Positions 53,748 to 63,794 of a stretch of 64,000 nt of DNA are shown in pieces (positions within the stretch are counted from its first letter, which is position 1; every line of letters starts with the position of its first letter). This stretch comes from Caulobacter sp. Root655 (GTDB lineage Bacteria; Pseudomonadota; Alphaproteobacteria; Caulobacterales; Caulobacteraceae), in NCBI RefSeq assembly GCF_001427665.1, contig NZ_LMHC01000012.1, positions 474,704 through 538,703 on the forward strand, written 5' to 3'. The position numbers and the translations under genes were made by a program. Under the pieces are notes generated by a model, which saw only the letters and a program-made list of their open reading frames with translations, made no database searches and was not told the DNA's origin.

Positions 53748-53875
53748 CCCCACCGCTTGCGCGACGGGCTTTCAGACCGCTCCCTTCCAGGGTGTGGCCG
53801 GTTTCAACGACCTCAGGTCTCGAAACCAAAAAACGACACGAGGGCGCGCCACGACAGCGCGCCCTCTTTCGTTTT
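53748..53875 (+). ncRNA. Candidate small RNA with own promoter and terminator
   Basis: The interval between the promoter at 53711-53741 and the terminator at 53840-53875 has no credible protein frame. It can form three stem-loops: one with CCGCTCCC/GGGTGTGG around a TTCCA loop; one with GGTTTC/GAAACC enclosing GACC-TCA-GGTC; and the terminator. An A-rich single-stranded run (CCAAAAAACGACACG) lies between the second and third, a plausible target- or Hfq-binding site. I do not recognise it as 6S, SRP, tmRNA or RNase P RNA. Start and end are estimates. Confidence 0.55.
53840..53875 (+). terminator. Rho-independent terminator of the candidate small RNA
   Basis: GAGGGCGCGC (53840-53849) pairs perfectly with 53857-53866 across a 7-base loop, and TTTCGTTTT follows. 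On the other strand it lies just past the end of the convergent MFS gene (stop at 53887). Confidence 0.85.
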
Positions 53876-53886
53876 AAAGCCTCGTT

Positions 53887-55449
53887 TCAAGTCGTTCCAC
53901 TGATCCGGCGGGTCGATCGACGTCGCTTGGAGGTCGTCGCCACGCGAGCGTCGCGGTGGTCGCGCATCCGCTGCAGGCGCTTGCGAACCCGGCCTTCGCG
54001 GACCAGGGCGGCGGGCACGTCGGTCAGCATCTTCAGCCCGGCGATCGGCGAGATGTTGCGCACGTCGCGCCGGGCCTGGGCCAGCACCTCGCCGACCATG
54101 ATCCGGCTGTCGATCTCACCTTCCTCCTTGACCATGGCCAGCCGGTGCAGGGCGTAGAGTCCGAGGATCGCGGCGATCAGGAAGTAGAAGTCCCAGCTGG
54201 AAACCCGTAGCGGCATCAGGGTCAGCACGTCGCCGGGACTGGTCCAGCGGACCAGGATCTCCAGCCGGCGGGCGGCGAAGAAGTCGGCGAACATCCCGCC
54301 CAGCACCGGGGCCAGGCCGGCCGCCGCCGAGCTGATCAGGGCGTTGGCGGCGATATAGGCCGTGGCCGAGCCGCGCGGCGACAGCTTCAGGGCGATGTTG
54401 CCCGACGAAAGGGTCACCCCGGCGGTGGCCAGGCCCATCAGGGCGTGCAGGCCGACCAGATAGGCCATCACCCAGCCCCGGTCCTGGATCTGCGAGGCGC
54501 CGATCATGACGGCGATGCAGGCGATGAACACCGGGGCGGCCACCGCCAGCACCGACTTGTTGGCGAAACGGTCCGACAGCAGGCCCCAGGACCGCAGGGC
54601 CACCAGGTTGGTCGCCTGGCTGACCACGCCGAGGATCACCACGAAGGTGACGCTGAGCCCCAGTTGCTTGACGAAGAACACCGTGAAGAACGGCGTGGCC
54701 AGGTTCACCGCGAACTGCCAGCTGGCCAGGAAGGCGATCAGCCGCCGGAAGTTCACGTCCTTCAGGGGCGCGCGCAACAGCGGCAGCAGCTTCACGCGCT
54801 CGGCGGCGGCGGGCATCTGCGGCTCGGGCGTCAAGGCCAGTTCGCGACAGCTGAGCAGCCCGGCCAGGAAGGCGGCCATATAGAGTCCGGCGAACATGAA
54901 CGGTCGCAGGAACGAGCCCTCCGGGGCGCGATCCAGGGCGAAGGCCGCCGCCAGGCTGGCGATCAGGCCGACGATGGTGGCGTTGACGGTCCGCCGGGCG
55001 AAGATCTGACCCATGTGCTGTTCGGGCGCCAGGTCGCGGACCCAGGCGTTCCAGGCGCAGCCGCCGAAGGTGGCGATGCCGCAGTAGAACACTTGGGCCG
55101 CCACCAGTCCGGAAAGGGCCAGCTTGCCGCCGCCGCTCAGCGCCAGAAGCGCCATGCCGACCAGGGCGCAGCGGCTGATCAGGCTGGCCAGCACCGAAAT
55201 CCGCTTGCGGGTCCGCAGGCCCTCGACCATCAGCACGCCGGGCAGTTGCAGAAGTTGCACCCAGAAGGTCACGGCCGCCAGCAGGCCGATCGTGGTGTTG
55301 GACGCGCCCAGCTGCAGGGCGAAGGCGGTCAGGATGACGCCGCTGGTCACCGCCGTGACCGCGTTGGAATAACCGGCTTCCCGGACCAGATGTCGCAGGC
55401 CGCGTTCGCGGTCCTCGTCGCTCAAGGTCGGCGTCGGGGCAAGAAACAT
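53887..55449 (-). CDS. Major facilitator superfamily protein
   Basis: A 520-residue protein with about 12 membrane helices in two halves, plus a 90-residue basic cytoplasmic tail (R-V-R-K-R-L-Q-R-M...R-R-R-S-T-R-R). The MFS-type loops are weak: L-R-T-R-K-R-I-S in the first half, L-L-S-D-R-F-A-N-K in the second. Solute unknown. It is divergent from leuC with 125 bases between; no leucine-rich leader peptide or attenuator was recognised there. Confidence 0.75.
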   Translation of the reverse strand: MFLAPTPTLSDEDRERGLRHLVREAGYSNAVTAVTSGVILTAFALQLGASNTTIGLLAAVTFWVQLLQLPGVLMVEGLRTRKRISVLASLISRCALVGMALLALSGGGKLALSGLVAAQVFYCGIATFGGCAWNAWVRDLAPEQHMGQIFARRTVNATIVGLIASLAAAFALDRAPEGSFLRPFMFAGLYMAAFLAGLLSCRELALTPEPQMPAAAERVKLLPLLRAPLKDVNFRRLIAFLASWQFAVNLATPFFTVFFVKQLGLSVTFVVILGVVSQATNLVALRSWGLLSDRFANKSVLAVAAPVFIACIAVMIGASQIQDRGWVMAYLVGLHALMGLATAGVTLSSGNIALKLSPRGSATAYIAANALISSAAAGLAPVLGGMFADFFAARRLEILVRWTSPGDVLTLMPLRVSSWDFYFLIAAILGLYALHRLAMVKEEGEIDSRIMVGEVLAQARRDVRNISPIAGLKMLTDVPAALVREGRVRKRLQRMRDHRDARVATTSKRRRSTRRISGTT

Positions 55450-55574
55450 GCGCAGCCAAGCCTTTGCACGGGCCGACCGGGGCAGGATTGATCCTCCTGG
55501 CCGCCGGCGAGCGTCAATTTTCAGCGCTTCCTCGCTTTACGCGCCCGCTCTCAAGGCCTAGATGCCCGGGTATC

Positions 55575-57020
55575 ATGACCCGCGCACGCAAGACCCTCTA
55601 CGACAAGATCTGGGACGCTCACCTCGTCAACGAACAGGACGGCGAAGCGATCCTCTATATCGACCTGCACCTGATCCACGAGGTCACCACCCCGCAGGCC
55701 TTCGCCGGGCTTCGCGCGGCCGGTCGCAAGGTGCGCCGGCCCGACCGCACCCTGGCCGTGGCCGACCACAACATCCCGACCGAAGGCCAGGCCCTGGGCG
55801 TCGACGCCGTGGCCGACGAAGAGGCGCGCCTGCAGCTCAAGACCTTGGCGCGCAACGTCAAGGACAACGGCATCGAGTTCTTTCCGATGGGCGACATCCG
55901 CAACGGCATCGTCCACGTGGTCGGGCCCGAGCAGGGCCGCACCCAGCCGGGCATGACTATCGTCTGCGGCGACAGCCACACCTCGACCCACGGGGCCTTC
56001 GGGGCCTTGGCCCACGGCATCGGCACCTCCGAGGTCGAGCACGTCCTGGCCACCCAGACCCTGCGCCAGGAGAAGGCCAGGAACATGAAGGTGCGCGTCG
56101 ACGGCCAGCTGGGCCCCGGCGTCACCGCCAAGGACGTCGCCCTGGCCGTGATCGGCGAGATCGGCACGGCCGGCGGCACCGGCTATGTCATCGAGTTCGC
56201 CGGCGACGTGGTCCGCGACCTGTCGATGGAAGGCCGCATGACCCTGTGCAACCTGACCATCGAGGGCGGAGCCAAGGCCGGGCTGGTCGCGCCCGACGAC
56301 AAGACCTTCGCCTATATCCAGGGCAAGCCCTCCGCGCCGAAGGGCGCGGCGTGGGACATTGCGCTGTCGTACTGGAAGAGCTTCGTCAGCGACGACGACG
56401 CCCATTTCGACCGCACCGTGGTCATCGACGGCTCGGCCCTGGTCCCGATGGTCACCTGGGGCACCAGTCCCGAGGACGTGATCCCGGTGACCGGAAATGT
56501 GCCCGATCCCGAAAGCTTCGCGACGCCCGACAAGCGCGCCGCCGCCCACCGGGCGCTCGACTATATGGGCCTGACCGCCGGCCAACCGATCAGCGAGGCC
56601 CGCATCGACCGGGTGTTCATCGGCTCGTGCACCAACAGCCGGATCGAGGACATGCGCGCCGCCGCCGCCGTGGTGCAGGAGGCCTTCCTGCACGGCCGCC
56701 TGGTCGCGCCGCACGTCACGGCCATGGTGGTTCCGGGCTCGGGCCTGGTGAAGGAACAGGCCGAGGAAGAGGGCCTGGACGCCATCTTCAAGGCCGCCGG
56801 CTTCGACTGGCGCGAACCGGGCTGCTCGATGTGCCTGGCCATGAACCCCGACAAGCTGCAGCCGGGCGAGCGCTGCGCCTCGACCAGCAACCGCAATTTC
56901 GAGGGCCGCCAGGGCCGGGCCGGCCGCACCCACCTGGTCTCGCCGGCCATGGCGGCGGCGGCGGCGATCGCCGGCCACCTGGTCGACGTGCGCACGTGGC
57001 TGACCGAGGAGACCGTCTGA
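55575..57020 (+). CDS. leuC: 3-isopropylmalate dehydratase large subunit
   Basis: A 481-residue aconitase-family enzyme of leucine synthesis. The [4Fe-4S] ligands are visible in [10 protein letters not shown] and [11 protein letters not shown]. It also has [15 protein letters not shown], typical of LeuC. With LeuD it isomerises 2- to 3-isopropylmalate. The ATG at 55575 gives the usual [11 protein letters not shown] start. Its TGA overlaps the ATG of leuD by one base. Confidence 0.96.
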   Translation: MTRARKTLYDKIWDAHLVNEQDGEAILYIDLHLIHEVTTPQAFAGLRAAGRKVRRPDRTLAVADHNIPTEGQALGVDAVADEEARLQLKTLARNVKDNGIEFFPMGDIRNGIVHVVGPEQGRTQPGMTIVCGDSHTSTHGAFGALAHGIGTSEVEHVLATQTLRQEKARNMKVRVDGQLGPGVTAKDVALAVIGEIGTAGGTGYVIEFAGDVVRDLSMEGRMTLCNLTIEGGAKAGLVAPDDKTFAYIQGKPSAPKGAAWDIALSYWKSFVSDDDAHFDRTVVIDGSALVPMVTWGTSPEDVIPVTGNVPDPESFATPDKRAAAHRALDYMGLTAGQPISEARIDRVFIGSCTNSRIEDMRAAAAVVQEAFLHGRLVAPHVTAMVVPGSGLVKEQAEEEGLDAIFKAAGFDWREPGCSMCLAMNPDKLQPGERCASTSNRNFEGRQGRAGRTHLVSPAMAAAAAIAGHLVDVRTWLTEETV

Positions 57021-57628
57021 TGCAGGCCTTCACCCGTCTCGACGGCCGCGCGGCGCCGCTGTCGCTGGCCAATATCGACACCGACCAGATCATCCCCAAG
57101 CAGTTCCTCAAGACCGTCGAGCGCGAGGGCCTGGCCAAGGGCCTGTTCTACGACTTCCGCTTCGACGGCGACGGGAACCAGATCGCCGAGTTCGTGCTCA
57201 ACCGGCCGGAATACAAGGGCTCGTCCGTGCTGATCGCCGGCGACAATTTCGGCTGCGGCAGCTCGCGCGAGCACGCCCCGTGGGCGCTGATGGACTACGG
57301 GATCATGTGCGTGATCTCGACCAGCTTCGCCGACATCTTCAACAACAACTGCTTCAACAACGGCCTGCTGCCGGTGGTGCTGAGGCCTGAAGAGATCGCC
57401 GTCCTGATGGACGAGGCCAAGGGCGGAAACCACATGGTCAGCATCGACCTGGCGACCCAGACCGTGGTCTCGCCGTCGGGCAAGAGCTTCCACTTCGACA
57501 TCGATCCCGTGCGCAAGGACAAGATGCTCAAGGGCCTCGACTTCATCGGCGAGACCCTGATGCACGGCGCCGACATCGACCTCTATGAAAGCAAGCGGGC
57601 GCTGGATCGGCCGTGGCTGGAAGCTTGA
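57020..57628 (+). CDS. leuD: 3-isopropylmalate dehydratase small subunit
   Basis: A 202-residue swivel-domain subunit. It has [13 protein letters not shown] and the substrate-binding [17 protein letters not shown]. Length is standard. Translation is coupled to leuC through the TGATG overlap. Downstream, a repeat pair and a monooxygenase-like gene separate it from leuB. Confidence 0.96.
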   Translation: MQAFTRLDGRAAPLSLANIDTDQIIPKQFLKTVEREGLAKGLFYDFRFDGDGNQIAEFVLNRPEYKGSSVLIAGDNFGCGSSREHAPWALMDYGIMCVISTSFADIFNNNCFNNGLLPVVLRPEEIAVLMDEAKGGNHMVSIDLATQTVVSPSGKSFHFDIDPVRKDKMLKGLDFIGETLMHGADIDLYESKRALDRPWLEA

Positions 57629-57650
57629 GGCCCGCAACCGCTTTTACACC

Positions 57651-57780
57651 TCCCTCCCCCTGGAGGGGGGAGGGGCAGGGGTGGGGGTGGCGCCGCCGGC
57701 CGCGCACGGTGAGTCCGCCGCTCAATCTTGAACCGCTTCCACCCCCATCCCCAACCCTTCCCCCCTCCAGGGGGAAGGGA
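57651..57780. repeat. Inverted pair of GC-rich intergenic repeats within the leu cluster
   Basis: TCCCTCCCCCTGGAGGGGGGAG at the left (given here only as its type) is mirrored by a CCCCCCTCCAGGGGGAAGGGA-type end at the right, with GGGGTGGGGGTGG against CCACCCCCATCCCC inside. At about 130 bp it fills the gap between leuD and the next gene and even supplies that gene's GGGAAGGGAG ribosome site. Confidence 0.65.
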
Positions 57781-57788
57781 GAATGCCC

Positions 57789-58091
57789 ATGACCATCATC
57801 CTCGCCGGCACGATCAGGGTCGCTCCCGAGCGCCTCGCCGACCTGCGGCCGCACCTGCGGGCCCAGGTCGAGGGCAGCCGGACCGAGCCGGGCTGCCTGG
57901 ACTACGCCCTGACCGAGGACCCGCTGGATCCGGGCCTGATCCGGGTCTATGAGCATTTCGTCGACGAAGCCGCCCTGGCCGTCCACCGCGCCAGCCCACA
58001 CATGACCGCTTGGCGGGCCTGCTGGCCGGACCTCGGGGTCTTTGACCGCCGCATGTCGTCCTTCGACGTGTCAGACTACCGCGAAACCTAA
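57789..58091 (+). CDS. Antibiotic-biosynthesis-monooxygenase-like (ABM) protein
   Basis: A 100-residue ABM/YgiN-type protein: I-I-L-A-G-T-I-R-V, then E-P-G-C-L-D-Y-A-L and Y-E-H-F-V-D-E-A-A-L-A-V-H. Members are dimeric ferredoxin-fold oxygenases or quinol-binding proteins; many are uncharacterised. The ATG at 57789 has GGGAG at ideal distance; the ATG at 57783 is very close to it. It sits between leuD and leuB, 12 bases before leuB, so it is expressed with leucine genes, though no known step requires it. Confidence 0.75.
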   Translation: MTIILAGTIRVAPERLADLRPHLRAQVEGSRTEPGCLDYALTEDPLDPGLIRVYEHFVDEAALAVHRASPHMTAWRACWPDLGVFDRRMSSFDVSDYRET

Positions 58092-58103
58092 AGAGAGCTT
58101 CCG

Positions 58104-59156
58104 ATGTCCACGCTTCTGCTCCTGCCCGGCGACGGGATCGGCCCCGAGGTCTGCGCGCAGGTGCGCCGGGTGGCCGCCGCCTTGACGCCCGACCTGGCGA
58201 TCGAGGAAGCGCTTTATGGCGGCGCCAGCTACGACGCGCACGGCACGCCCCTGACCGACGCGGTTCGCGACGCCGCCCTGGCCAGCGACGCGGTGCTGAT
58301 GGGCGCGGTCGGCGGTCCCAAATGGAAGGACGCCCCGCGTCACCTGCGCCCCGAGGCCGGCCTGCTGCAGCTGCGCAAGGACATGGACGTCTACGCCAAC
58401 CTGCGCCCGGCCTATTGCTTCGAAGCCCTGGCCGACGCCTCCAGCCTGAAGCGCGAGCTGGTCTCGGGCCTGGACATCATGTTCGTCCGTGAACTGACGG
58501 GCGGGGTCTATTTCGGCCAACCGCGCGGCATCGAGGATCTGGGGAACGGCCAGAAGCGCGGCGTCGACACCCAGGTCTACACCACCGCCGAGATCGAGCG
58601 GGTGGCCCGGGTGGCGTTCGAACTGGCGCGCGGCCGTTCCAACCGCGTGGCCTCGGCCGAGAAGTCGAACGTCATGGAATCGGGCCTGCTCTGGAAGGAA
58701 GTGGTGACCAACCTGCACGCCGCCGAATATTCGGACGTGAAGTTGGAGCACATCCTGGCCGACAACTGCGCCATGCAGCTGGTGCGCGCGCCCAAGCAAT
58801 TCGACGTCATCGTCACCGACAACCTGTTCGGCGACATCCTGTCGGACGCCGCGGCCATGCTGACCGGCTCGCTGGGCATGCTGCCCTCGGCGGCGCTGGG
58901 CGCGGCGGGCAAGCCGGGCCTCTACGAGCCGATCCACGGCTCGGCCCCCGACATCGCCGGCAAGGGCCTGGCCAATCCGCTGGCCGCCATCCTGTCGTTC
59001 GAGATGGCCCTGCGTTGGTCGCTGAACCGCGTGGACGCCGCCGACATCCTGCTGGCGGCCGTCAAGACCGCCCTGGACAAGGGCGCCCGCACTCGCGACC
59101 TCGGCGGAGACCTGACCACCGGCCAGATGGGCGACGCGGTGCTGGCTCGGCTCTAG
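58104..59156 (+). CDS. leuB: 3-isopropylmalate dehydrogenase
   Basis: A 350-residue NAD+-dependent decarboxylating dehydrogenase that forms 2-oxoisocaproate. It starts [12 protein letters not shown] and has [12 protein letters not shown], the [10 protein letters not shown] loop, [11 protein letters not shown] (metal-binding Asp) and [17 protein letters not shown] lies before the ATG. Last gene of the leu cluster; a conserved repeat begins right after its stop. Confidence 0.96.
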   Translation: MSTLLLLPGDGIGPEVCAQVRRVAAALTPDLAIEEALYGGASYDAHGTPLTDAVRDAALASDAVLMGAVGGPKWKDAPRHLRPEAGLLQLRKDMDVYANLRPAYCFEALADASSLKRELVSGLDIMFVRELTGGVYFGQPRGIEDLGNGQKRGVDTQVYTTAEIERVARVAFELARGRSNRVASAEKSNVMESGLLWKEVVTNLHAAEYSDVKLEHILADNCAMQLVRAPKQFDVIVTDNLFGDILSDAAAMLTGSLGMLPSAALGAAGKPGLYEPIHGSAPDIAGKGLANPLAAILSFEMALRWSLNRVDAADILLAAVKTALDKGARTRDLGGDLTTGQMGDAVLARL

Positions 59157-59257
59157 GAGCGTTTTCGAGCGAAGTGGACACCGGTTCGCGTGAAGAAAAC
59201 GCGCCAAATCAAAAAGCTGGAGCGCCCGGCCTGATGCAATCAGGTCGGGCGCTCTAG
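59157..59257. repeat. Conserved alphaproteobacterial intergenic repeat, copy 2
   Basis: A close relative of 43926-44031. It shares GTTTTCGAGCGAAGTGG, CCGGTTCGCGTGAAGAAAA and the CCTGATGCAATCAGGTCGGG hairpin. The terminal inverted repeat is shorter (GGAGCG / CGCTCT region). It begins just after the leuB stop, as copy 1 begins at the LytTR stop. Confidence 0.8.
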
Positions 59258-59275
59258 GCGTCCGTCGCCCGGAAT

Positions 59276-59299
59276 TTCGCTCACCTTTTGGTGAGCGAA
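59276..59299. other. Perfect hairpin before the acyl-CoA synthetase gene
   Basis: TTCGCTCACC-TTTT-GGTGAGCGAA: a perfect 10-bp stem with a TTTT loop, 73 bases upstream of the synthetase ATG. No T-run follows. It may be an operator for a dimeric regulator or a leader RNA hairpin. Confidence 0.5.
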
Positions 59300-59371
59300 G
59301 CAGAATTAGCCGCTCCCATTCGGCCGCGCCCGCTCTAAGCTGCTTCCCAAAACAACAAGGGAGGAGCGGGC

Positions 59372-60991
<1,620 letters not shown>

Positions 60992-61071
60992 GTTGTGGTG
61001 CGCTTACTACGATTGGTCGCGGCTACATTGATGTTCCCGCCCGGCAGTCGGCGAACACGAAAGTCAGCAGA

Positions 61072-61293
61072 ATGAACTCATGCACCCCCAAATTGTCTTT
61101 CCTCGTGGCGCGAGGAGAATTCTATCTTTCTATTGAGAACCTAGCCACAAAGGACGTCACGCAGGCCCGCGTTTTTAAAGGTGCGGAAGAAGCACAGATT
61201 GAAGCAGACCGTCTAACGGCCGGGGCTACAATAGATCGCTGGCAGGTAACCGGCACCTATGGCGGTGGCGGCCTTATTATCAAACCAACTTAG
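61072..61293 (+). CDS. Possible 73-residue protein in AT-richer DNA
   Basis: A short frame opening M-N-S-C-T-P-K-L-S-F-L and ending G-G-G-L-I-I-K-P-T. Residues 15-60 could form a small alpha/beta unit (F-Y-L-S-I-E-N-L, then A-E-E-A-Q-I-E-A-D-R-L). The region from about 61000 to 61350 is visibly lower in G+C, and its codons are unlike the neighbours', suggesting acquired DNA. The ribosome site is weak. It could be a real small gene or a remnant. Confidence 0.4.
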   Translation: MNSCTPKLSFLVARGEFYLSIENLATKDVTQARVFKGAEEAQIEADRLTAGATIDRWQVTGTYGGGGLIIKPT

Positions 61294-61368
61294 ACGCACC
61301 GCCTCTAAGCTAGCCTCCGAACTTTCGGCTCGCGAGCCCAGAACCGTTGGCTGCTTGGCGGGCCGGAG

Positions 61369-61857
61369 TTAGATCTCCGCCGGAAACTTGAGCCGCCAGG
61401 TCTCGGAGATCAGCCCCTCGCCGAAGCCCTCGTAGGGCCAGCTTTCTTCGAGCACGAAACCGGCGCGCTCGTAGAGGCGGCGGGCCGGCAGCAAGTTGCT
61501 CTGGGTCCACAGCACCACCTCGGCGTAGCCGGCCCGCCGCGCGAAGCTCAGGCATTCAGTGATCAGCGTGTCGCCGACGCCCAGGCCACGCGCCCCGGGC
61601 TCGACCAGCAACAGGCGCAGGCGGCCGACCGTGTCGCTCTCGCGGACCAACATGATCGAGCCGACCGGCTGGCCGGCATGTTCCGCGATCCAGCAGGCCT
61701 CGCCGGCCGGGTCGAAGCTCTTGACGAAGTCCGAGACGACGCCGGCCACCACCCCCTCGAACCGTGCGTCCCAGCCCTGCTCCTGGGCGTAGAGCAGGCC
61801 ATGCCGCTGGACGATCCAGCCGTAGTCGCCAGGCCGGGGCGCGCGCAGCGTGATCAT
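61369..61857 (-). CDS. GNAT-family acetyltransferase
   Basis: A 162-residue N-acetyltransferase fold. The CoA-binding motif A is seen in L-L-L-V-E-P-G-A-R-G-L-G-V-G-D-T-L, followed by A-R-R-A-G-Y and R-R-L-Y-E-R-A-G-F. It opens I-T-L-R-A-P-R-P-G-D-Y-G-W. Related domains are often fused to MarR regulators. The ATG overlaps the stop of the SRPBCC gene by four bases; last gene of a five-gene minus-strand unit. Confidence 0.82.
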   Translation of the reverse strand: MITLRAPRPGDYGWIVQRHGLLYAQEQGWDARFEGVVAGVVSDFVKSFDPAGEACWIAEHAGQPVGSIMLVRESDTVGRLRLLLVEPGARGLGVGDTLITECLSFARRAGYAEVVLWTQSNLLPARRLYERAGFVLEESWPYEGFGEGLISETWRLKFPAEI

Positions 61858-62222
61858 CGCTCCAGCAGCCCCTTCAGGACGGCGAGGTCCCGCGCCACCC
61901 AGCTCTGATCGCGGGCGAAGGTCGCGTCGTCCATGCCGGGCGCGCGGAACAGGGTCAGGGTCACCTCGGCGCCGTCGCCATTGGCCACCACCCGCAGCGG
62001 GATGCTCAGCTGGGTCCCGTCCGGCAGCGTCACCCAGTGGTCGAGGACGCCGTAGGGATTCTCCGGCGAGAATCGCACCCGCACGTCGCCGTCGGGGCCG
62101 TGGGCGATCCAGCGGTCGCCGTCGCGGGTCAGGCCCCCGCCCAGGCCGGCGGCCCATTGGGGGAAGCTCTCGGGCTTGTGGGCGAAGGCGTAGACCTCGG
62201 CGGCTGGGCGGGCGATCGACAC
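61854..62222 (-). CDS. SRPBCC-fold (polyketide cyclase-like) protein
   Basis: A 122-residue START-like protein: S-I-A-R-P-A-A-E-V-Y-A-F-A, then F-P-Q-W-A-A-G-L and V-R-F-S-P-E-N-P-Y-G-V-L-D-H-W-V. Such folds bind hydrophobic ligands. The GTG at 62222 is the first ordinary start, but the reading frame and family pattern continue ten codons upstream (T-L-F-E-T-R-P-I-T-V) to an ATA at 62250-62252, directly after the upstream stop and one codon. The true start may be that ATA, or a CTG, or the GTG. Confidence 0.7.
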   Translation of the reverse strand: MSIARPAAEVYAFAHKPESFPQWAAGLGGGLTRDGDRWIAHGPDGDVRVRFSPENPYGVLDHWVTLPDGTQLSIPLRVVANGDGAEVTLTLFRAPGMDDATFARDQSWVARDLAVLKGLLER

Positions 62223-62255
62223 GGTGATCGGACGGGTTTCGAACAGGGTTATGGC

Positions 62256-62651
62256 TCAAGTCTCCACGGTCATCTGGGTCTGGGTGATCACCGCCACCAG
62301 CTTGCCGCCCTCGCCCTCGATCCGGGTGGTCCAGACGCTGGAGCGGCGGCCGGCATGCAGCGGCGTCGCGACCGCGCTCACCGTCGTCCCGGCCCGGGCT
62401 CCGCCGATGAAGTTGGTCTTGCTCTCCAGGGTGGTCGTGCGCATCCCGGCCGGCGTGCCCAGGAACGCCCCGACCGCCCCCAGGCTGTCGGCCAGGGCCA
62501 TGGCCGCCCCGCCATGCAGGATGCCGCCGGCCGTGCAGAGGTCGGGCCGCACGACCATCCGCCCCTCCACCCGATCGGGCGCGGCGTGGGTGACCTCCAC
62601 CCCCATCAGGGCGGCGAAGGGCAGGGCGGCGATATCGAAGGTGGTGGTCAT
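62256..62651 (-). CDS. PaaI-family thioesterase
   Basis: A 131-residue single hotdog domain. It has G-G-I-L-H-G-G-A-A-M-A-L-A-D, the PaaI/YbgC-type signature with an active-site region near residue 55, then T-L-E-S-K-T-N-F-I. It hydrolyses small aryl- or acyl-CoA esters. The ATG at 62651 is family-consistent; an in-frame ATG at 62687 adds a basic stretch. It lies six bases or fewer from the SRPBCC frame, in the same operon. Confidence 0.82.
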   Translation of the reverse strand: MTTTFDIAALPFAALMGVEVTHAAPDRVEGRMVVRPDLCTAGGILHGGAAMALADSLGAVGAFLGTPAGMRTTTLESKTNFIGGARAGTTVSAVATPLHAGRRSSVWTTRIEGEGGKLVAVITQTQMTVET

Positions 62652-62691
62652 AAGCGGAAGTTTTGTGGGTCGTCGATGCCGCGTCAACGCC

Positions 62692-63324
62692 CTACCGCAA
62701 CATCCCCCAGGCGATCAGCGCCTGGCCGCCGAAATACAGGAACCACACCGCCCAGGCGGTCAGCCGGGTCGAGCCGGCCAGCTTGGCGCCCTTGAACAGG
62801 TCGAAGGACAGGATGGCGTCGGACGCCAAGAAGGCCAGGGCCCCGACCGTGGCCGGCCAGCGCAGGGGCGCCAGCAGCAGGCTGGTCGCCACCATCGCCA
62901 CGATGGCCAGCACATAGGCGACCACGGCCGGCTTGAGCGGGCCCAGCGATCCCCAAAGCCGAGCCAGCATCGCGACGGCCGCCAACGCCACCAGCGGCGC
63001 GACGGCCCAGAAATGGGCGGCGGCCGGCCCGCGCTCGCGCCAGAACAACAGCACATAGACCAGATGCCCGGCCAGGAAGGCGGCCAGGCCGAACGGCAGC
63101 CAGCGCTTGGGGTCGCCGGCCAGGAAGGCGTCGCCGATCGCGCACAGGGCCAGGGCGAGCGCCAGCAGCGGCCCCCCGCCCTGCAGATAGGCCAGCAGGG
63201 CCAGGGCGCCGGTGGCGGCGGTCTTGACCAGGGTGCGGAGCGCCGACGGCGGTCGTTCGACCAGCACCAGCCCATACAGGATCGCGCAGATCCCGGCCGC
63301 CCCCCACAGCCACCCGTCAGTCAT
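62692..63324 (-). CDS. Lysoplasmalogenase-like (YhhN/TMEM86) membrane protein
   Basis: A 210-residue protein with about eight helices. The YhhN family pattern shows in C-A-I-G-D-A-F-L, then F-L-A-G-H-L-V-Y-V and, late, F-L-A-S-D-A-I-L-S-F-D. Characterised members hydrolyse lysoplasmalogen vinyl-ether bonds; in bacteria without plasmalogens the substrate is unclear. Its ATG overlaps the DUF1232 stop by eight bases. Confidence 0.82.
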   Translation of the reverse strand: MTDGWLWGAAGICAILYGLVLVERPPSALRTLVKTAATGALALLAYLQGGGPLLALALALCAIGDAFLAGDPKRWLPFGLAAFLAGHLVYVLLFWRERGPAAAHFWAVAPLVALAAVAMLARLWGSLGPLKPAVVAYVLAIVAMVATSLLLAPLRWPATVGALAFLASDAILSFDLFKGAKLAGSTRLTAWAVWFLYFGGQALIAWGMLR

Positions 63325-63739
63325 CGCCGCCCAGCTTGGTCAGGAACGCCTTCGCCGAGTCCTTGTGGCGGGGCTTGAGGTTCTTGCCGACGATGGCGAT
63401 CAAGGCCGCGATCACCGCCGCGTCGTCGGTGAAGCCGATGGCCGGCAGCACGTCGGGGATAGCGTCGGTGGGCAGCACGAAATAGGCCAGGGCGGCGAAC
63501 ATCATGCCCTTGGCGGCGGTCGGCGTGGTCGGGTCGCGGGCGCACCACCACAGCGACAGGGCGTCGGCGGCGAAGGGCACTTTCGACGCCACCTTGCGGA
63601 TCTTCGGCCAGAAGCCGCGCGTCACCCGTTGCTCGTTGACCCGCACGGTGGCCGGGACCAGCGCCTTCTTGGGATCCAGCACGTCGCGGGCGTTACGCTC
63701 CGGGTTGACGTCAGGGGATGGTTTGGCGTCGGCGCTCAT
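63317..63739 (-). CDS. YkvA-type DUF1232 membrane protein
   Basis: A 140-residue protein with a DUF1232 segment near 85-125: A-A-L-A-Y-F-V-L-P-T-D-A-I-P-D-V-L-P, then G-F-T-D-D-A-A-V. It is a short membrane hairpin of unknown role. The ATG at 63739 is the likely start of the minus-strand operon DUF1232-YhhN-PaaI-SRPBCC-GNAT. The SDR gene starts 55 bases away in the opposite direction, so both promoters share that small gap. Confidence 0.8.
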   Translation of the reverse strand: MSADAKPSPDVNPERNARDVLDPKKALVPATVRVNEQRVTRGFWPKIRKVASKVPFAADALSLWWCARDPTTPTAAKGMMFAALAYFVLPTDAIPDVLPAIGFTDDAAVIAALIAIVGKNLKPRHKDSAKAFLTKLGGDD

Positions 63740-63794
63740 CGGGGTAAACCGCTCCTCAAGGTTCTGATTAAACGCAAGCCACGAGGAAACGTCC

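Noticed and set aside
55450..55574. Leucine leader peptide or attenuator before leuC
   Set aside because: No short frame with a run of Leu codons and no terminator/antiterminator pair could be found.
55562..57019. Frame upstream of leuD running through leuC in another register
   Set aside because: Only the part from the ATG at 57020 resembles LeuD; the upstream part is Arg/Pro-rich out-of-frame leuC.
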